Shown here piece after piece: positions 29,187 through 37,791 of a stretch of DNA of 64,000 nt. Position numbers and translations under genes: made by a program. The notes below the pieces were generated by a model that was given only the letters and a program-made list of their open reading frames with translations, did not search any database and was not told the DNA's origin. How positions within the stretch are numbered: the stretch's first letter is position 1; each line of letters starts with the position of its first letter. The DNA comes from Cupidesulfovibrio sp000226255 (GTDB lineage Bacteria > Desulfobacterota > Desulfovibrionia > Desulfovibrionales > Desulfovibrionaceae): the NCBI RefSeq assembly GCF_003402415.2, contig NZ_AP036014.1, positions 3,720,001 through 3,784,000 on the forward strand. The letters run 5' to 3'.

Positions 29187-29309
29187 CATTCGGGTCTTTT
29201 GCCCTCCGGCTTCGTCAGATGCGTCTTTCGCTCCGGTCACGTACGATAAGAGTACGCTCCCTCCGCGAAAGACGCCTCTTCCTCGCCGGAGAACAAAATC
29301 CCTCGAATG
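29187..29309 (-). ncRNA. Structured intergenic element, copy 1
   Basis: First of three copies of an unrecognised folded element. Read on the minus strand: outer stem P1 (29285-29291 with 29204-29210, extended by T/A-rich and CATTCG/CGAATG pairing to 29187 and 29309), conserved GAGGAAG, stem P2 (29265-29275 with 29221-29231, 11 bp perfect), conserved GGGAG...TGACC, stem P3 (29252-29256 with 29240-29244), and conserved CTGACGA. Helix sequences differ from the other copies but still pair. It starts right after the leuD stop and fills half of the leuD-leuB gap. Type and strand are inferred. Confidence 0.55.
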
Positions 29310-29442
29310 CCGGTTTTGCAGGCGCGAGGGAAAAGGCGGAAGCGAAAGAAGCCAATCCTGACCATTCCGGCGGCGGGCCGGACCACCGTCCCGCCGCCGC
29401 ACCACCCATAGCGCGCATCGGTCATCGAAAAGGGATATCCAG

Positions 29443-30519
29443 ATGGACATGAAGATCTGCCTGATGCCGGGCGACGGCATCGGCCCGGAAATCGTGGAAC
29501 AGGCCGTGAAGGTACTGGACAAGGTGGCGAAGAAGTTCGGCCACACCGTCAGCTACACCAACGCGCTCATCGGCGGCGCGGCCATCGACGCCACGGGCGG
29601 GCCCCTGCCGGACGACACCGTGGCCGCGTGCAAGGCGGCCGACGCCGTGCTGCTGGGCGCCGTGGGCGGCCCCAAGTGGGACACGCTGCCCACCGCCATC
29701 CGCCCGGAAAAGGGGCTGCTGGGCATCCGCAAGGCGCTGGGGCTGTTCGCCAACCTGCGCCCGGCCACCCTGCTGCCCGAACTGGCCGGGGCCTGCCTGC
29801 TGCGCGCCGACATCGCCGCGCAGGGCCTGGACGTGATGGTGGTGCGCGAGCTGACCGGCGGCGTCTACTTCGGCGAGCCGGTGTGCGAGGAAGAACTGCG
29901 CGACGGCCTGCGCACCAGTTACAACACCATGATCTACAATGAAGAAGAAGTGCGCCGCATCGCCCGCGTGGCCTTCGAGGCGGCCCGCAAGCGCAGCAAG
30001 AAGGTCTGCTCGGTGGACAAGGCCAACGTGCTGGCCGTGTCGCGCCTGTGGCGCGCCGTGGTTATCGAGGTGGCCAAGGAATACCCCGACGTGGAGCTGA
30101 CCCACATGTACGTGGACAACGCGGCCATGCAGCTGGTGCGCTGGCCCGCCCAGTTCGACGTCATCGTCACCGAGAACCTGTTCGGTGACATCCTGTCCGA
30201 CGAGGCGGCGGTGATCACCGGGTCCATCGGCATGCTGCCCTCGGCCTCGCTGGGGGCCAGCGGCCCCGGCATCTTCGAGCCCATCCACGGTTCCGCCCCG
30301 GACATCGCCGGGCAGAACAAGGCCAACCCCGTGGCCACCATTCTGTCCGTGGCCATGATGCTGCGCTACACCTTCGGCCTGGAGAAGGAAGCCGTGGCCA
30401 TCGAGCAGGCCGTCAGCGGCGTGCTGCGCGAAGGGTACCGCACCGGCGACATCATGGAGGAAGGCAAGACGCTGGTGGGCACCGTGAGCATGGGGAATCT
30501 GGTGGCGGAGCGGGTGTAA
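29443..30519 (+). CDS. leuB: 3-Isopropylmalate dehydrogenase
   Basis: A 358-residue NAD-dependent beta-decarboxylating dehydrogenase that oxidises 3-isopropylmalate to 2-oxoisocaproate. Motifs: PGDGIGPE at the start, RELTGGVYFGEP, the substrate/metal residues in SVDKANVLAVSRLWR, TENLFGDILSDEAA, and EPIHGSAPDIAGQNKANP. AAGGGA precedes the ATG. It is 256 nt from leuD with element copy 1 between, so its expression may differ from leuACD. A strong terminator follows at 30554. Confidence 0.97.
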   Translation: MDMKICLMPGDGIGPEIVEQAVKVLDKVAKKFGHTVSYTNALIGGAAIDATGGPLPDDTVAACKAADAVLLGAVGGPKWDTLPTAIRPEKGLLGIRKALGLFANLRPATLLPELAGACLLRADIAAQGLDVMVVRELTGGVYFGEPVCEEELRDGLRTSYNTMIYNEEEVRRIARVAFEAARKRSKKVCSVDKANVLAVSRLWRAVVIEVAKEYPDVELTHMYVDNAAMQLVRWPAQFDVIVTENLFGDILSDEAAVITGSIGMLPSASLGASGPGIFEPIHGSAPDIAGQNKANPVATILSVAMMLRYTFGLEKEAVAIEQAVSGVLREGYRTGDIMEEGKTLVGTVSMGNLVAERV

Positions 30520-30553
30520 TGCCCTGTCGGACGTGCCCTGCATAAGAAGTAAC

Positions 30554-30605
30554 GGCTGGCGTGCCTCGTTGAACACGTTTTCTACGAAGGCACGCCAGCC
30601 CTTTT
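30554..30605 (+). terminator. Terminator after leuB
   Basis: A 13-bp perfect inverted repeat (30554-30566 with 30588-30600) is followed by CTTTT. It begins 34 nt after the leuB stop. Its right half also belongs to the head of the island repeat family. Confidence 0.7.
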
Positions 30606-30656
30606 GAACACGCTCGATTTCGCTATGCCTCCGGCGGGTGGGGAGCGGTGGCGCGC

Positions 30657-30905
30657 CCTGTTGGACGCGGCTTCCACGAAGACAGTCGCGCGCGGTTGAA
30701 CTCGCTCGATTTCGCTATGCCTCCGGCGGGCAAGGGGCCATTGAGCGATGGCCCCTTGCATCCCAGCGCTCCAGGGGCTCCGCCACTTGGAACCCCGGCG
30801 TATCCTGCGCCGCATTCTGACGCCGGGCAGCTTCCCTGCGGCGCTTCGCGCCTTCGGGTGATCTGGCGATGGGAATGCGATGTGCCCCTCTCTCCCGCAG
30901 CCTTG
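30657..30905 (+). repeat. Island repeat, copy A
   Basis: About 250 bp. The order is: a TTGGACGCGGCTTC(C/T)ACGAAGAC head, GCTCGATTTCGCTATGCC, a hairpin CAAGGGGCCAT...ATGGCCCCTTG, a CCAGGGGCTCCGCC hairpin, then GCCGGGCAGCTTCCCTGCGG and GCGCCTTCGGGTGATCTG. The head is also present once more just upstream (30566-30650). Copies C and D share the same order with different hairpin sequences. Confidence 0.65.
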
Positions 30906-31195
30906 GCTTCACTTTCTGAGCCATTCCACCGACCTCGTTGCGACGCGTGTCACGTTCCTTTGACCGGCGAGTCACGGCGTTAGATGCCACCCGTGCCGAA
31001 TTCGTGCAGTAAAGAGAACCTGCCACTGTCGAAAGCACAACTCGTCTCGTTGAGGTGAGGGCTACCTGTGTGCGGCGATACGCGTCCGCAGCCGAAGATC
31101 ACCGCCGAGGGCTCGCGAGGCGGAAGCTTCGGCGTCGCGGATGCGTACCGCAAACAATGTGTGGAAAGGGGACACTCGCTCGGCCAGACCGACGA

Positions 31196-31288
31196 GAGCC
31201 TTGCGCACATGCGCATTCCGCCGGGCAGATCACCCGAAGGCGCCTTGCGCCGAAGGGAAGCTGCCCGGCACAGGAATGCGGTGCGGGA
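31196..31288 (-). repeat. Island repeat, partial copy B
   Basis: Only the distal third is present, in minus orientation: GAGCCTTGCGCACATGCG, GCCGGGCAGATCACCCGAAG, GGGAAGCTGCCCGGC and GGAATGCGG. It stands next to copy C in the same orientation. Confidence 0.55.
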
Positions 31289-31327
31289 TGAATGGGAATA
31301 AAGGCACCGCAGCTACGCCAATGCGCC

Positions 31328-31575
31328 GGGAGCCTTGTGCGCATCGCATTCAGACGGGCAGATCGCCCGAGGCGCGCCAGCGCCGCAGGGAAGCTGCCCG
31401 GCGTCAGAATGCGGCGCAGGATACGTTGGGGGGGACCAGGGGGGCAGCGCCCCCCGGAGCGCGGGGATGCAAGGGGCCGCCGCTCTGCGGCCCCTTGCCC
31501 GCCGGAGGCATAACGAGATCGAGCGTGGCCAACAGCGCACGACTGCCTTCGTAGAGGCCGTGTCCAACAAGGCAC
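31328..31575 (-). repeat. Island repeat, copy C
   Basis: A complete minus-orientation copy running from GAGCCTTGTGCGCATCGC to GTGTCCAACAAGGCAC. Its hairpins are CAAGGGGCCGC...GCGGCCCCTTG-like and CCGGGGGGCGCTGCCCCCC. Copies A and C form an inverted pair about 420 bp apart. Confidence 0.65.
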
Positions 31576-31741
31576 AGCACCCATTCGCCCCAAAAATACG
31601 ACGGGAGCGAGAACGTTCGTCCTCGCCCCCGTCCGGAGACGCCTCTCCATCCCGAAGGACTATGGTGTCCGGAACCGTCCGGCCCGCGCGGAGTCCTGCG
31701 CGGCAACGCCTCTCGCGTTTCCGCCTTTCCCGCGCCCGGCG

Positions 31742-32329
31742 CTATCGCTGTGCGCCAAACCTGCGGTCCCAGTCGAAATCCCGTCTCGTGACCACATCCT
31801 CCATGCGGCGGATGCGGCCTTCCAGCCGGTCGAACTTCTCCTTCAGCCTGCGCAGCGCCTCGGCCCGCGAGGACACGTAGCTGCCGTAGAAGTCACGCTC
31901 GCCCGCGTCGGCCGGTTGCAGCACCGGGCGCGGCTTCATCACCAGCCCGGCCAGCACGTACAGCCCCACCACGGGCCAGAACCCGGTGAACAGGGCCGCC
32001 GCCACGAACAGCGCGCGCACCATGAATACCGACATTCCGAAATGTTGCGCAAGCCCTTTACACACCCCCATCAGCTTGCCGTCACGGGCGCGGTACAGGG
32101 TGCGCGGTCCGGCATCGCGCCCGCCGCGCAGGCCGTCCCAGGCGTCTTCCTGATGGGTGCCGTCGCGGCGAAAACCATCGCCCTGCCACCCGGCCCGACA
32201 CCCGCCGTCACGGTCGAATCCGCGCCCGTCACGGTCCTGCCGGTCATGCCGGTCATGCCCGTTCGGGCAATGCCGCCCGCTCCGGCCCCGGCCGGAGCGC
32301 CCGTCGAACCTGTCGCCGTATTCGCTCAT
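31742..32329 (-). CDS. pspC: Phage-shock protein C (PspC-domain) with charged N-terminal extension
   Basis: A 195-residue membrane protein. The PspC domain lies at about 80-140 (LYRARDGKLMGVCKGLAQHFGMSVFMVRALFVAAALFTGFW) with a central membrane helix, followed by a charged, probably coiled C-terminal segment. PspC works with PspB and PspA in sensing envelope stress. The first ~75 residues are an unusual Gly/Arg/Asp/His-rich stretch. ATG 32329 was preferred over 32335 because GGAGGG lies about seven nt before it. The gene follows pspB with a 2-nt gap. Confidence 0.88.
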   Translation of the reverse strand: MSEYGDRFDGRSGRGRSGRHCPNGHDRHDRQDRDGRGFDRDGGCRAGWQGDGFRRDGTHQEDAWDGLRGGRDAGPRTLYRARDGKLMGVCKGLAQHFGMSVFMVRALFVAAALFTGFWPVVGLYVLAGLVMKPRPVLQPADAGERDFYGSYVSSRAEALRRLKEKFDRLEGRIRRMEDVVTRRDFDWDRRFGAQR

Positions 32330-32331
32330 GG

Positions 32332-32652
32332 TCATTCCCTCCCCGGCCCGCGCGGCGCGGCGCGCTCACCGGACCGGCCACGCCCCGCCGTGCCGTCGGG
32401 GTCGAGCAGCAGCGTTTCCAGCGCCTCCACCCGCTCCTCCATGCGGCCCATGGCCCGGTACATCTCCTGGATCATCCGGGCCTCGTCGTCGTGGGCCGGG
32501 GTGGCCCCCTCGCGGGTGCGCAGCAGGCGGTACAGGATGGCCAGCAACAGCACGGCCACCAGCGCGGGCAGCACCATGAACCAGAACATCATGACCGGCC
32601 CCAATTGCGCCATGACGGCGAACATTTCCTCGAACATGTACGGCTCATGCAT
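32332..32652 (-). CDS. pspB: Phage-shock protein B-like membrane protein
   Basis: A 106-residue protein with one N-terminal membrane helix (about 15-42) and a C-terminal helix with heptad character (ARMIQEMYRAMGRMEERVEALETLL), the layout of PspB. Length exceeds enterobacterial PspB (about 75) by a polar tail. The start at 32652 has a weak GAGG; the next ATG (32637) has none. It is coupled to pspC. Confidence 0.75.
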   Translation of the reverse strand: MHEPYMFEEMFAVMAQLGPVMMFWFMVLPALVAVLLLAILYRLLRTREGATPAHDDEARMIQEMYRAMGRMEERVEALETLLLDPDGTAGRGRSGERAAPRGPGRE

Positions 32653-32869
32653 GCGTGGCCTCGAACTGTCGTGCTGCCGTGCGCCGGGGCGTGGCCCATG
32701 GCGCGGACAGCGGGGTGGCAAGCCCGGATGGAATCGCGGACGTCAACACGCGCGGCGCAAGTGGCGCGGGCAGCGCGGCCCAATGCGGGTCGGCGCACAA
32801 CCGGTTTCCGCAAAGGCGATGCCGCGCGGGCATCCAGCCTAGCCTCTGCAACCTGCGGGCGCAAGGCGG

Positions 32870-33601
32870 TTACTCCGCAGCGCCGGAAACTTCGCCGTGG
32901 CGCGGGGCGTCTTCGCCCTTGCCGGCACCTGCCTTGCGCTCGCCCACGCGGGCGCGCAGGGCGGCCAGTTCGCGCTCCAATTCGTCGTGCGTTTCCAGGT
33001 CCGCGAAGGCGGCATCCAGACCATTGCGGCCGCCCGAGGGCATGCGCACGGCGTCGGCCTCGGCCTCCATGTGCTCCACGCGGCGCTCCAGTTCCTCGAA
33101 CCGGTGCATCACCTCCAGCGAGGCGGCGCGGCGCACGTCCTCGCGGGCCTGGCGGCGCACCCGGGCGTGCACGTGGCGCTGCACCAGCATGCGCTGCTTC
33201 TCGCGCGCCGCGGCCAGCTTCTCGTCCAGCACGTCCATGTCGCCCTGCGTGCGGGCCACCAGCGCGTCGATCTCGTCCAGTTCGCGGCGCAGCGCGTCGG
33301 CGCGTTCGTTCTCGCGGCGGCGTTCCAGCAGCGCCTCGCGCGCAAGGTCTTCGCGGCCGGAGGCCACGGCCAGTTCGGCCCGGCGGTCCCAGCGGTCCAC
33401 CTGGTCCAGCACGCCGTCCAGTTCGCGGCGCACCCGGCGCGCCTCGGCCATGCTGGCGGCGCACCCGGCCTTCAGTTCCACCAGCGTTTCCTCCATCTCG
33501 CGGATCATCAGCCGGACCAGCTTTTCCGGGTCCTCGGCCTTGTCCAGCATGGCGCTGATGTTGGAACTGACGATGTCCTTGAATCGCGAAAAGATACCCA
33601 T
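32870..33601 (-). CDS. pspA: Phage-shock protein A
   Basis: A 243-residue peripheral membrane protein of the PspA/IM30 (ESCRT-III-like) family. It begins MGIFSRFKDIVSSNISAMLDKAEDPEKL, an amphipathic helix typical of PspA, then continues as a long coiled coil to about 220. In known systems it binds stressed membranes and inhibits PspF. AGGAGG precedes the ATG at 33601. A sigma-54 promoter lies at 33644-33659. The 217 nt between pspA and pspB show no gene. Confidence 0.95.
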   Translation of the reverse strand: MGIFSRFKDIVSSNISAMLDKAEDPEKLVRLMIREMEETLVELKAGCAASMAEARRVRRELDGVLDQVDRWDRRAELAVASGREDLAREALLERRRENERADALRRELDEIDALVARTQGDMDVLDEKLAAAREKQRMLVQRHVHARVRRQAREDVRRAASLEVMHRFEELERRVEHMEAEADAVRMPSGGRNGLDAAFADLETHDELERELAALRARVGERKAGAGKGEDAPRHGEVSGAAE

Positions 33602-33643
33602 GATCGCCTCCTGCGGTGCGTCGTGCCTTGGTGCCTGCGGGAA

Positions 33644-33659
33644 AGCAGCAACCGTGCCA
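33644..33659 (-). promoter_or_regulatory. Sigma-54 promoter of pspA
   Basis: On the minus strand TGGCACG-GTTG-CTGCT has the exact GG-N10-GC spacing of -24/-12 promoters. The predicted start would be about 30 nt before the pspA ATG. The divergent gene encodes the matching sigma-54 activator. Confidence 0.85.
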
Positions 33660-33739
33660 GCCCACCCGCAGGAGGCAACCATGAGCAATCACTGGGAATG
33701 ACCTCAACATGCCGGGCGGCGCGCACCGCCCGCAAAAAT

Positions 33740-33780
33740 GCATTTACACCAATTGCTGGCGAAAATCACCAAAATATGGT
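33740..33780. promoter_or_regulatory. Possible PspF upstream activating region
   Basis: An AT-rich stretch holds CCA-GCAAT-TGG (minus strand) and two TTGGTG half-sites. It lies about 90-130 nt upstream of the sigma-54 promoter, where an enhancer would be expected. The PspF motif in this group is unknown to me. Confidence 0.3.
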
Positions 33781-33790
33781 TGAACTTCCC

Positions 33791-35026
<1,236 letters not shown>

Positions 35027-35100
35027 CCGCCCGTAACCAGTTGGCACCACACCGCACCTCACCGCACCGCGCGCACACCGTCAGCACCAAGAGGCACGCC

Positions 35101-37068
35101 ATGTCCCATCCCGATACCTCCGCCACCGTGTCCACCCGCAACATCTACCTCGAAACCCTGCCCATCGCGGAGGCCGTGGACCGCGCCCGCGCCGCGCTGG
35201 ACCGCGCCGCGCTGGTCCACGCCGAAACCGTGGGCTCGCACGAGGCCGCCGGACGGGTGCTGTCCGAGGCGGTGTACGCGCGCTATTCCTCGCCCACCAT
35301 GCACAGCGCGGCCATGGACGGCATTGCCGTGCGCGCGGCCGACACCTTTGCCGCGCGCGAGGGCAGCCCCGTGGCCCTGCGCCGGGGCGAAACCTACCAC
35401 CCGGTCAACACCGGGCACCCCATGCCCGAAGGGTGCGACGCCGTGGTGATGATCGAGCACGTGGCCCAACTGGACGCGGACACCGTGGAAATCGAGGCCC
35501 CGGCCTTTCCGTGGCAGCATGTGCGGCGCATCGGCGAGGACATCGTGGCCACCGAACTGCTGTTCCCGCGCAACCACCGGCTGGCCGCCTGCGACGTGGG
35601 CGCGCTGCTCTCCGGCGGCATCTGGGAGGTGAAGGTGTGGGAACGGGTGCGCATGCGCATCATCCCCACCGGCGACGAGGTGCTCGATTTCACCACCCGG
35701 CCGGAACCGGGCGCGGGGCAGGTGGTGGAATCCAACTCGCAGGTGCTGTCGGCCATGGCCCGCGACATGGGCTGCATGGTGGAGCGCATCCCCCCGGTGC
35801 CGGACAACCCGGAGGCCCTGCGCGCGGCGCTGGCCCGCAGCCTGGAGGACGGCTTGCACGTCACCGTGCTGTGCGCGGGCTCGTCCGCCGGCAGCAAGGA
35901 TTTCACCCGCCAGATCATCGAATCGGAAGGGCGGGTGCTGGTGCACGGCATCCAGGCCATGCCCGGCAAGCCTTCGCTGCTTGGCGAATGTCGCGGGCGG
36001 CTGGTGGTGGGCGCGCCCGGCTACCCCGTCAGCGCGGTGGTCTGCTTCGACGAGTTGGTGGCCCCGCTGGTGGCCTGGATGGGCCGCACCGTGCCCGCCG
36101 ACCGCCCATCCGCCGACGTGCACCTGACGCGCAAGGTGCCCTCCAAGCTGGGGGTGGAGGAATTCGTGCGCCTGGCCGTGGGACGCGTGGGCAACCGCCT
36201 GGTGGGCACGCCGCTGGGGCGCGGCGCGGGCAACATCACCACCCTGTCGCGCGCCCAGGCCGTGGCCCGCGTGCCCGCCCTGTCCGAGGGCGCGGCCGAG
36301 CACGACGTGCTGCGCGCACGGCTGACCGTGCCCGAGGCGGTGCTGGACTCCATTCTGGTCTGCGTGGGCAGCCACGACAACACCCTGGACCTGCTGGCCG
36401 ACGAACTGATGGGCGGCGAGCGGCCGTTCCGGCTCGTCTCCACCCACGTGGGCAGCATGGGCGGCATCACCGCGCTGCGCGGCGGCTCGTGCCATTTCGC
36501 GGGGGCGCACCTGTTCGACCCGGAAACCGGTGACTTCAACTTCCCGTTCCTGGCCAAGTACCTGCCCGACATGGAGGTGCGGGTGGTGAATCTGGCCATC
36601 CGGCATCAGGGTCTCATCGTGGGCAAGGGCAACCCCAAGCATATCCACGGCGTGGAAGACCTGGCGCGCAGCGACGTGCGGTTCATCAACCGCCAGCGCG
36701 GCGCGGGCACGCGCATCCTGCTCGACTGGCATCTGGGGCAGGCGGGCATCGCCCCCTCGCGGGTGCAAGGGTACGACAAGGAAGAGCACACCCACATGGC
36801 CGTGGCCGTGAACGTGCTGACCGGCGCGGCCGACTGCGGCCTGGGCATCCACGCCGCCGCGCGGGCGCTGGGGCTGGACTTCGTGCCGCTGGCGCGCGAG
36901 CGGTACGACCTGGTCATCCCCGTCGGGCACATGGAGGACGCGCGGGTGCAGGCCGTGCTGGCGCTGCTGCGGGACAGGCAATTCCTGAAACGGGTGGAAG
37001 AAATGGGCGGGTACGAGACCACGCTGTCCGGGCGGGTGATGGAGAAGGGAATGGGGTTGGAGGGGTAG
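35101..37068 (+). CDS. MoeA-like molybdopterin protein fused to a periplasmic-binding-like domain
   Basis: A 655-residue fusion. Residues about 15-420 are MoeA-like (molybdenum insertion into molybdopterin): MHSAAMDGIAV, VNTGHPMPEGCDAVVMIE, PTGDEVLDF, AGSSAGSKDF, GKPSLLGECRGRLVVGAPGYPVSAVV. Residues about 425-650 are a substrate-binding-like domain (SHDNTLDLLADELM, GSMGGITALRGGSCHFAGAHL, NRQRGAGTRILLD), as in LysR/ModE-type ligand domains. The protein has no signal peptide, so the domain is cytoplasmic and may sense molybdate, tungstate or cofactor. Start 35101 has GAGGCAC upstream. The fusion is known in anaerobes; its exact role is not. Confidence 0.88.
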   Translation: MSHPDTSATVSTRNIYLETLPIAEAVDRARAALDRAALVHAETVGSHEAAGRVLSEAVYARYSSPTMHSAAMDGIAVRAADTFAAREGSPVALRRGETYHPVNTGHPMPEGCDAVVMIEHVAQLDADTVEIEAPAFPWQHVRRIGEDIVATELLFPRNHRLAACDVGALLSGGIWEVKVWERVRMRIIPTGDEVLDFTTRPEPGAGQVVESNSQVLSAMARDMGCMVERIPPVPDNPEALRAALARSLEDGLHVTVLCAGSSAGSKDFTRQIIESEGRVLVHGIQAMPGKPSLLGECRGRLVVGAPGYPVSAVVCFDELVAPLVAWMGRTVPADRPSADVHLTRKVPSKLGVEEFVRLAVGRVGNRLVGTPLGRGAGNITTLSRAQAVARVPALSEGAAEHDVLRARLTVPEAVLDSILVCVGSHDNTLDLLADELMGGERPFRLVSTHVGSMGGITALRGGSCHFAGAHLFDPETGDFNFPFLAKYLPDMEVRVVNLAIRHQGLIVGKGNPKHIHGVEDLARSDVRFINRQRGAGTRILLDWHLGQAGIAPSRVQGYDKEEHTHMAVAVNVLTGAADCGLGIHAAARALGLDFVPLARERYDLVIPVGHMEDARVQAVLALLRDRQFLKRVEEMGGYETTLSGRVMEKGMGLEG

Positions 37069-37104
37069 GCGCGACGCGCCGATGGGTGGAGGTGGAACGG
37101 CGTA

Positions 37105-37355
37105 GTGCCTTGTTGGATGCGGCTTCTACGAAGACACGCCAGCCCCTTTGAACACGCTCGATTTCGTTATGCCTCCGGCGGACAGGGGGGGTTGCAACGA
37201 ACACCCCCTGTACCCCCGCGTTCCAGGGGCTCCGCCCCTTGGAACCCCGTGTCCTCATGCACCGCATTCTCTCGCCGGTCAGCTTCCCTGCGGCGCACAG
37301 CGCCTTCGGGCGATCTGTCCGGCGGAATGCGCATGTGCGCGAAGCTCCCGCAGCC
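37105..37355 (+). repeat. Island repeat, copy D
   Basis: Same order of blocks as copy A: GTGCCTTGTTGGATGCGG, CTTCTACGAAGACA, GCTCGATTTCGTTATGCC, a hairpin ACAGGGGG...CCCCCTGT, CCAGGGGCTCCGCCCCTTGG, then CAGCTTCCCTGCGGCGC and GGCGGAATGCGCATGTGCGC. The first hairpin differs in sequence from copies A and C but keeps pairing. Confidence 0.65.
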
Positions 37356-37396
37356 ACACCGCCACTCGGGAGACTTCCCGACGCCCCCGTTGCGAC

Positions 37397-37430
37397 GCAT
37401 ATGCCGCCGCCAAAGTCCGGCGGCATATGC
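37397..37430. repeat. Perfect 13-bp hairpin
   Basis: GCATATGCCGCCG (37397-37409) and CGGCGGCATATGC (37418-37430) pair perfectly around an 8-nt loop. There is no T-tract. It is located beyond repeat D; role unknown. Confidence 0.6.
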
Positions 37431-37619
37431 TTCTACGCACGGGGCGTTGTCGTTGCCCGCCACCCAAAAGGCAAGTGGTATCCCCGGCAGGGGTTTCCCA
37501 ATCCTGCCCTGTTCCCTTTCCCTACACCCCGATGCTATCCCGATCCCCTTCCTTTAAACCCGTGCGCGACCTTGCGCGCACGGGGGGCTGGTGTCGGGAG
37601 GGCGGCGTGAAAATAAGAG

Positions 37620-37717
37620 TTTTTTCCGCTGGCGAGGAAGGGCGCGTTTCGCCGCAGGGAGTGTATATGCATACTCGACCAAGGCGAAACGCGCACTGAC
37701 GACGCCAGCGGGAAAAA
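37620..37717 (+). ncRNA. Structured intergenic element, copy 2
   Basis: The most compact copy. P1 is 15 bp (37620-37634 with 37703-37717, one G-T). Conserved AGGAAG follows, then P2, 12 bp perfect (37642-37653 with 37683-37694), GGGAG (37657-37661) opposite CGACC (37676-37680), a 6-bp P3 with loop, and conserved ACTGACGA (37695-37702). Strand is arbitrary because the fold is nearly symmetric. It lies beyond the 3' end of the minus-strand transporter gene. Confidence 0.6.
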
Positions 37718-37791
37718 GGCTGTTTTTGCGTCGCCTTCCCGGCGTTGCAGGGCCTGCGCCGCCTCCCCCTGCCTTCTCAATCCGCCCGGCG

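Larger units (their letters stand above)
30520..31741. other. Gene-free repeat island between leuB and pspC
   Basis: About 1.2 kb with no supported gene. It consists of a duplicated repeat head at 30566-30658, one complete repeat in plus orientation (30657-30905), a partial and a complete copy in minus orientation (31196-31288, 31328-31575), and unrelated filler between. ORFs here are shadows. I find no transposase remnant. Confidence 0.6.
37069..37791. other. Gene-free repeat island between the MoeA-like gene and an EamA transporter
   Basis: About 720 nt without a supported gene. It contains island repeat copy D (37105-37355), a 13-bp hairpin (37397-37430) and structured element copy 2 (37620-37717). 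Confidence 0.55.

Noticed and set aside
31000..31160. Possible decayed recombinase gene between repeat copies
   Set aside because: Short runs of codons look protein-like but no frame stays open and no motif is identifiable.
31335..31880. ORFs within the repeat islands (for example 31335-31880, 37148-37699)
   Set aside because: They cross hairpins and repeat boundaries, lack ribosome sites and are not shared as proteins between repeat copies, whose indels break the frames.
37695..37715. CTGACGA followed by GGGAAA in element copy 2 looked like a hammerhead ribozyme core
   Set aside because: The remaining hammerhead stems and cleavage site are not formed, copy 3 reads CTGACGC, and CTGACG is an internal-loop strand between P1 and P2 in all copies.
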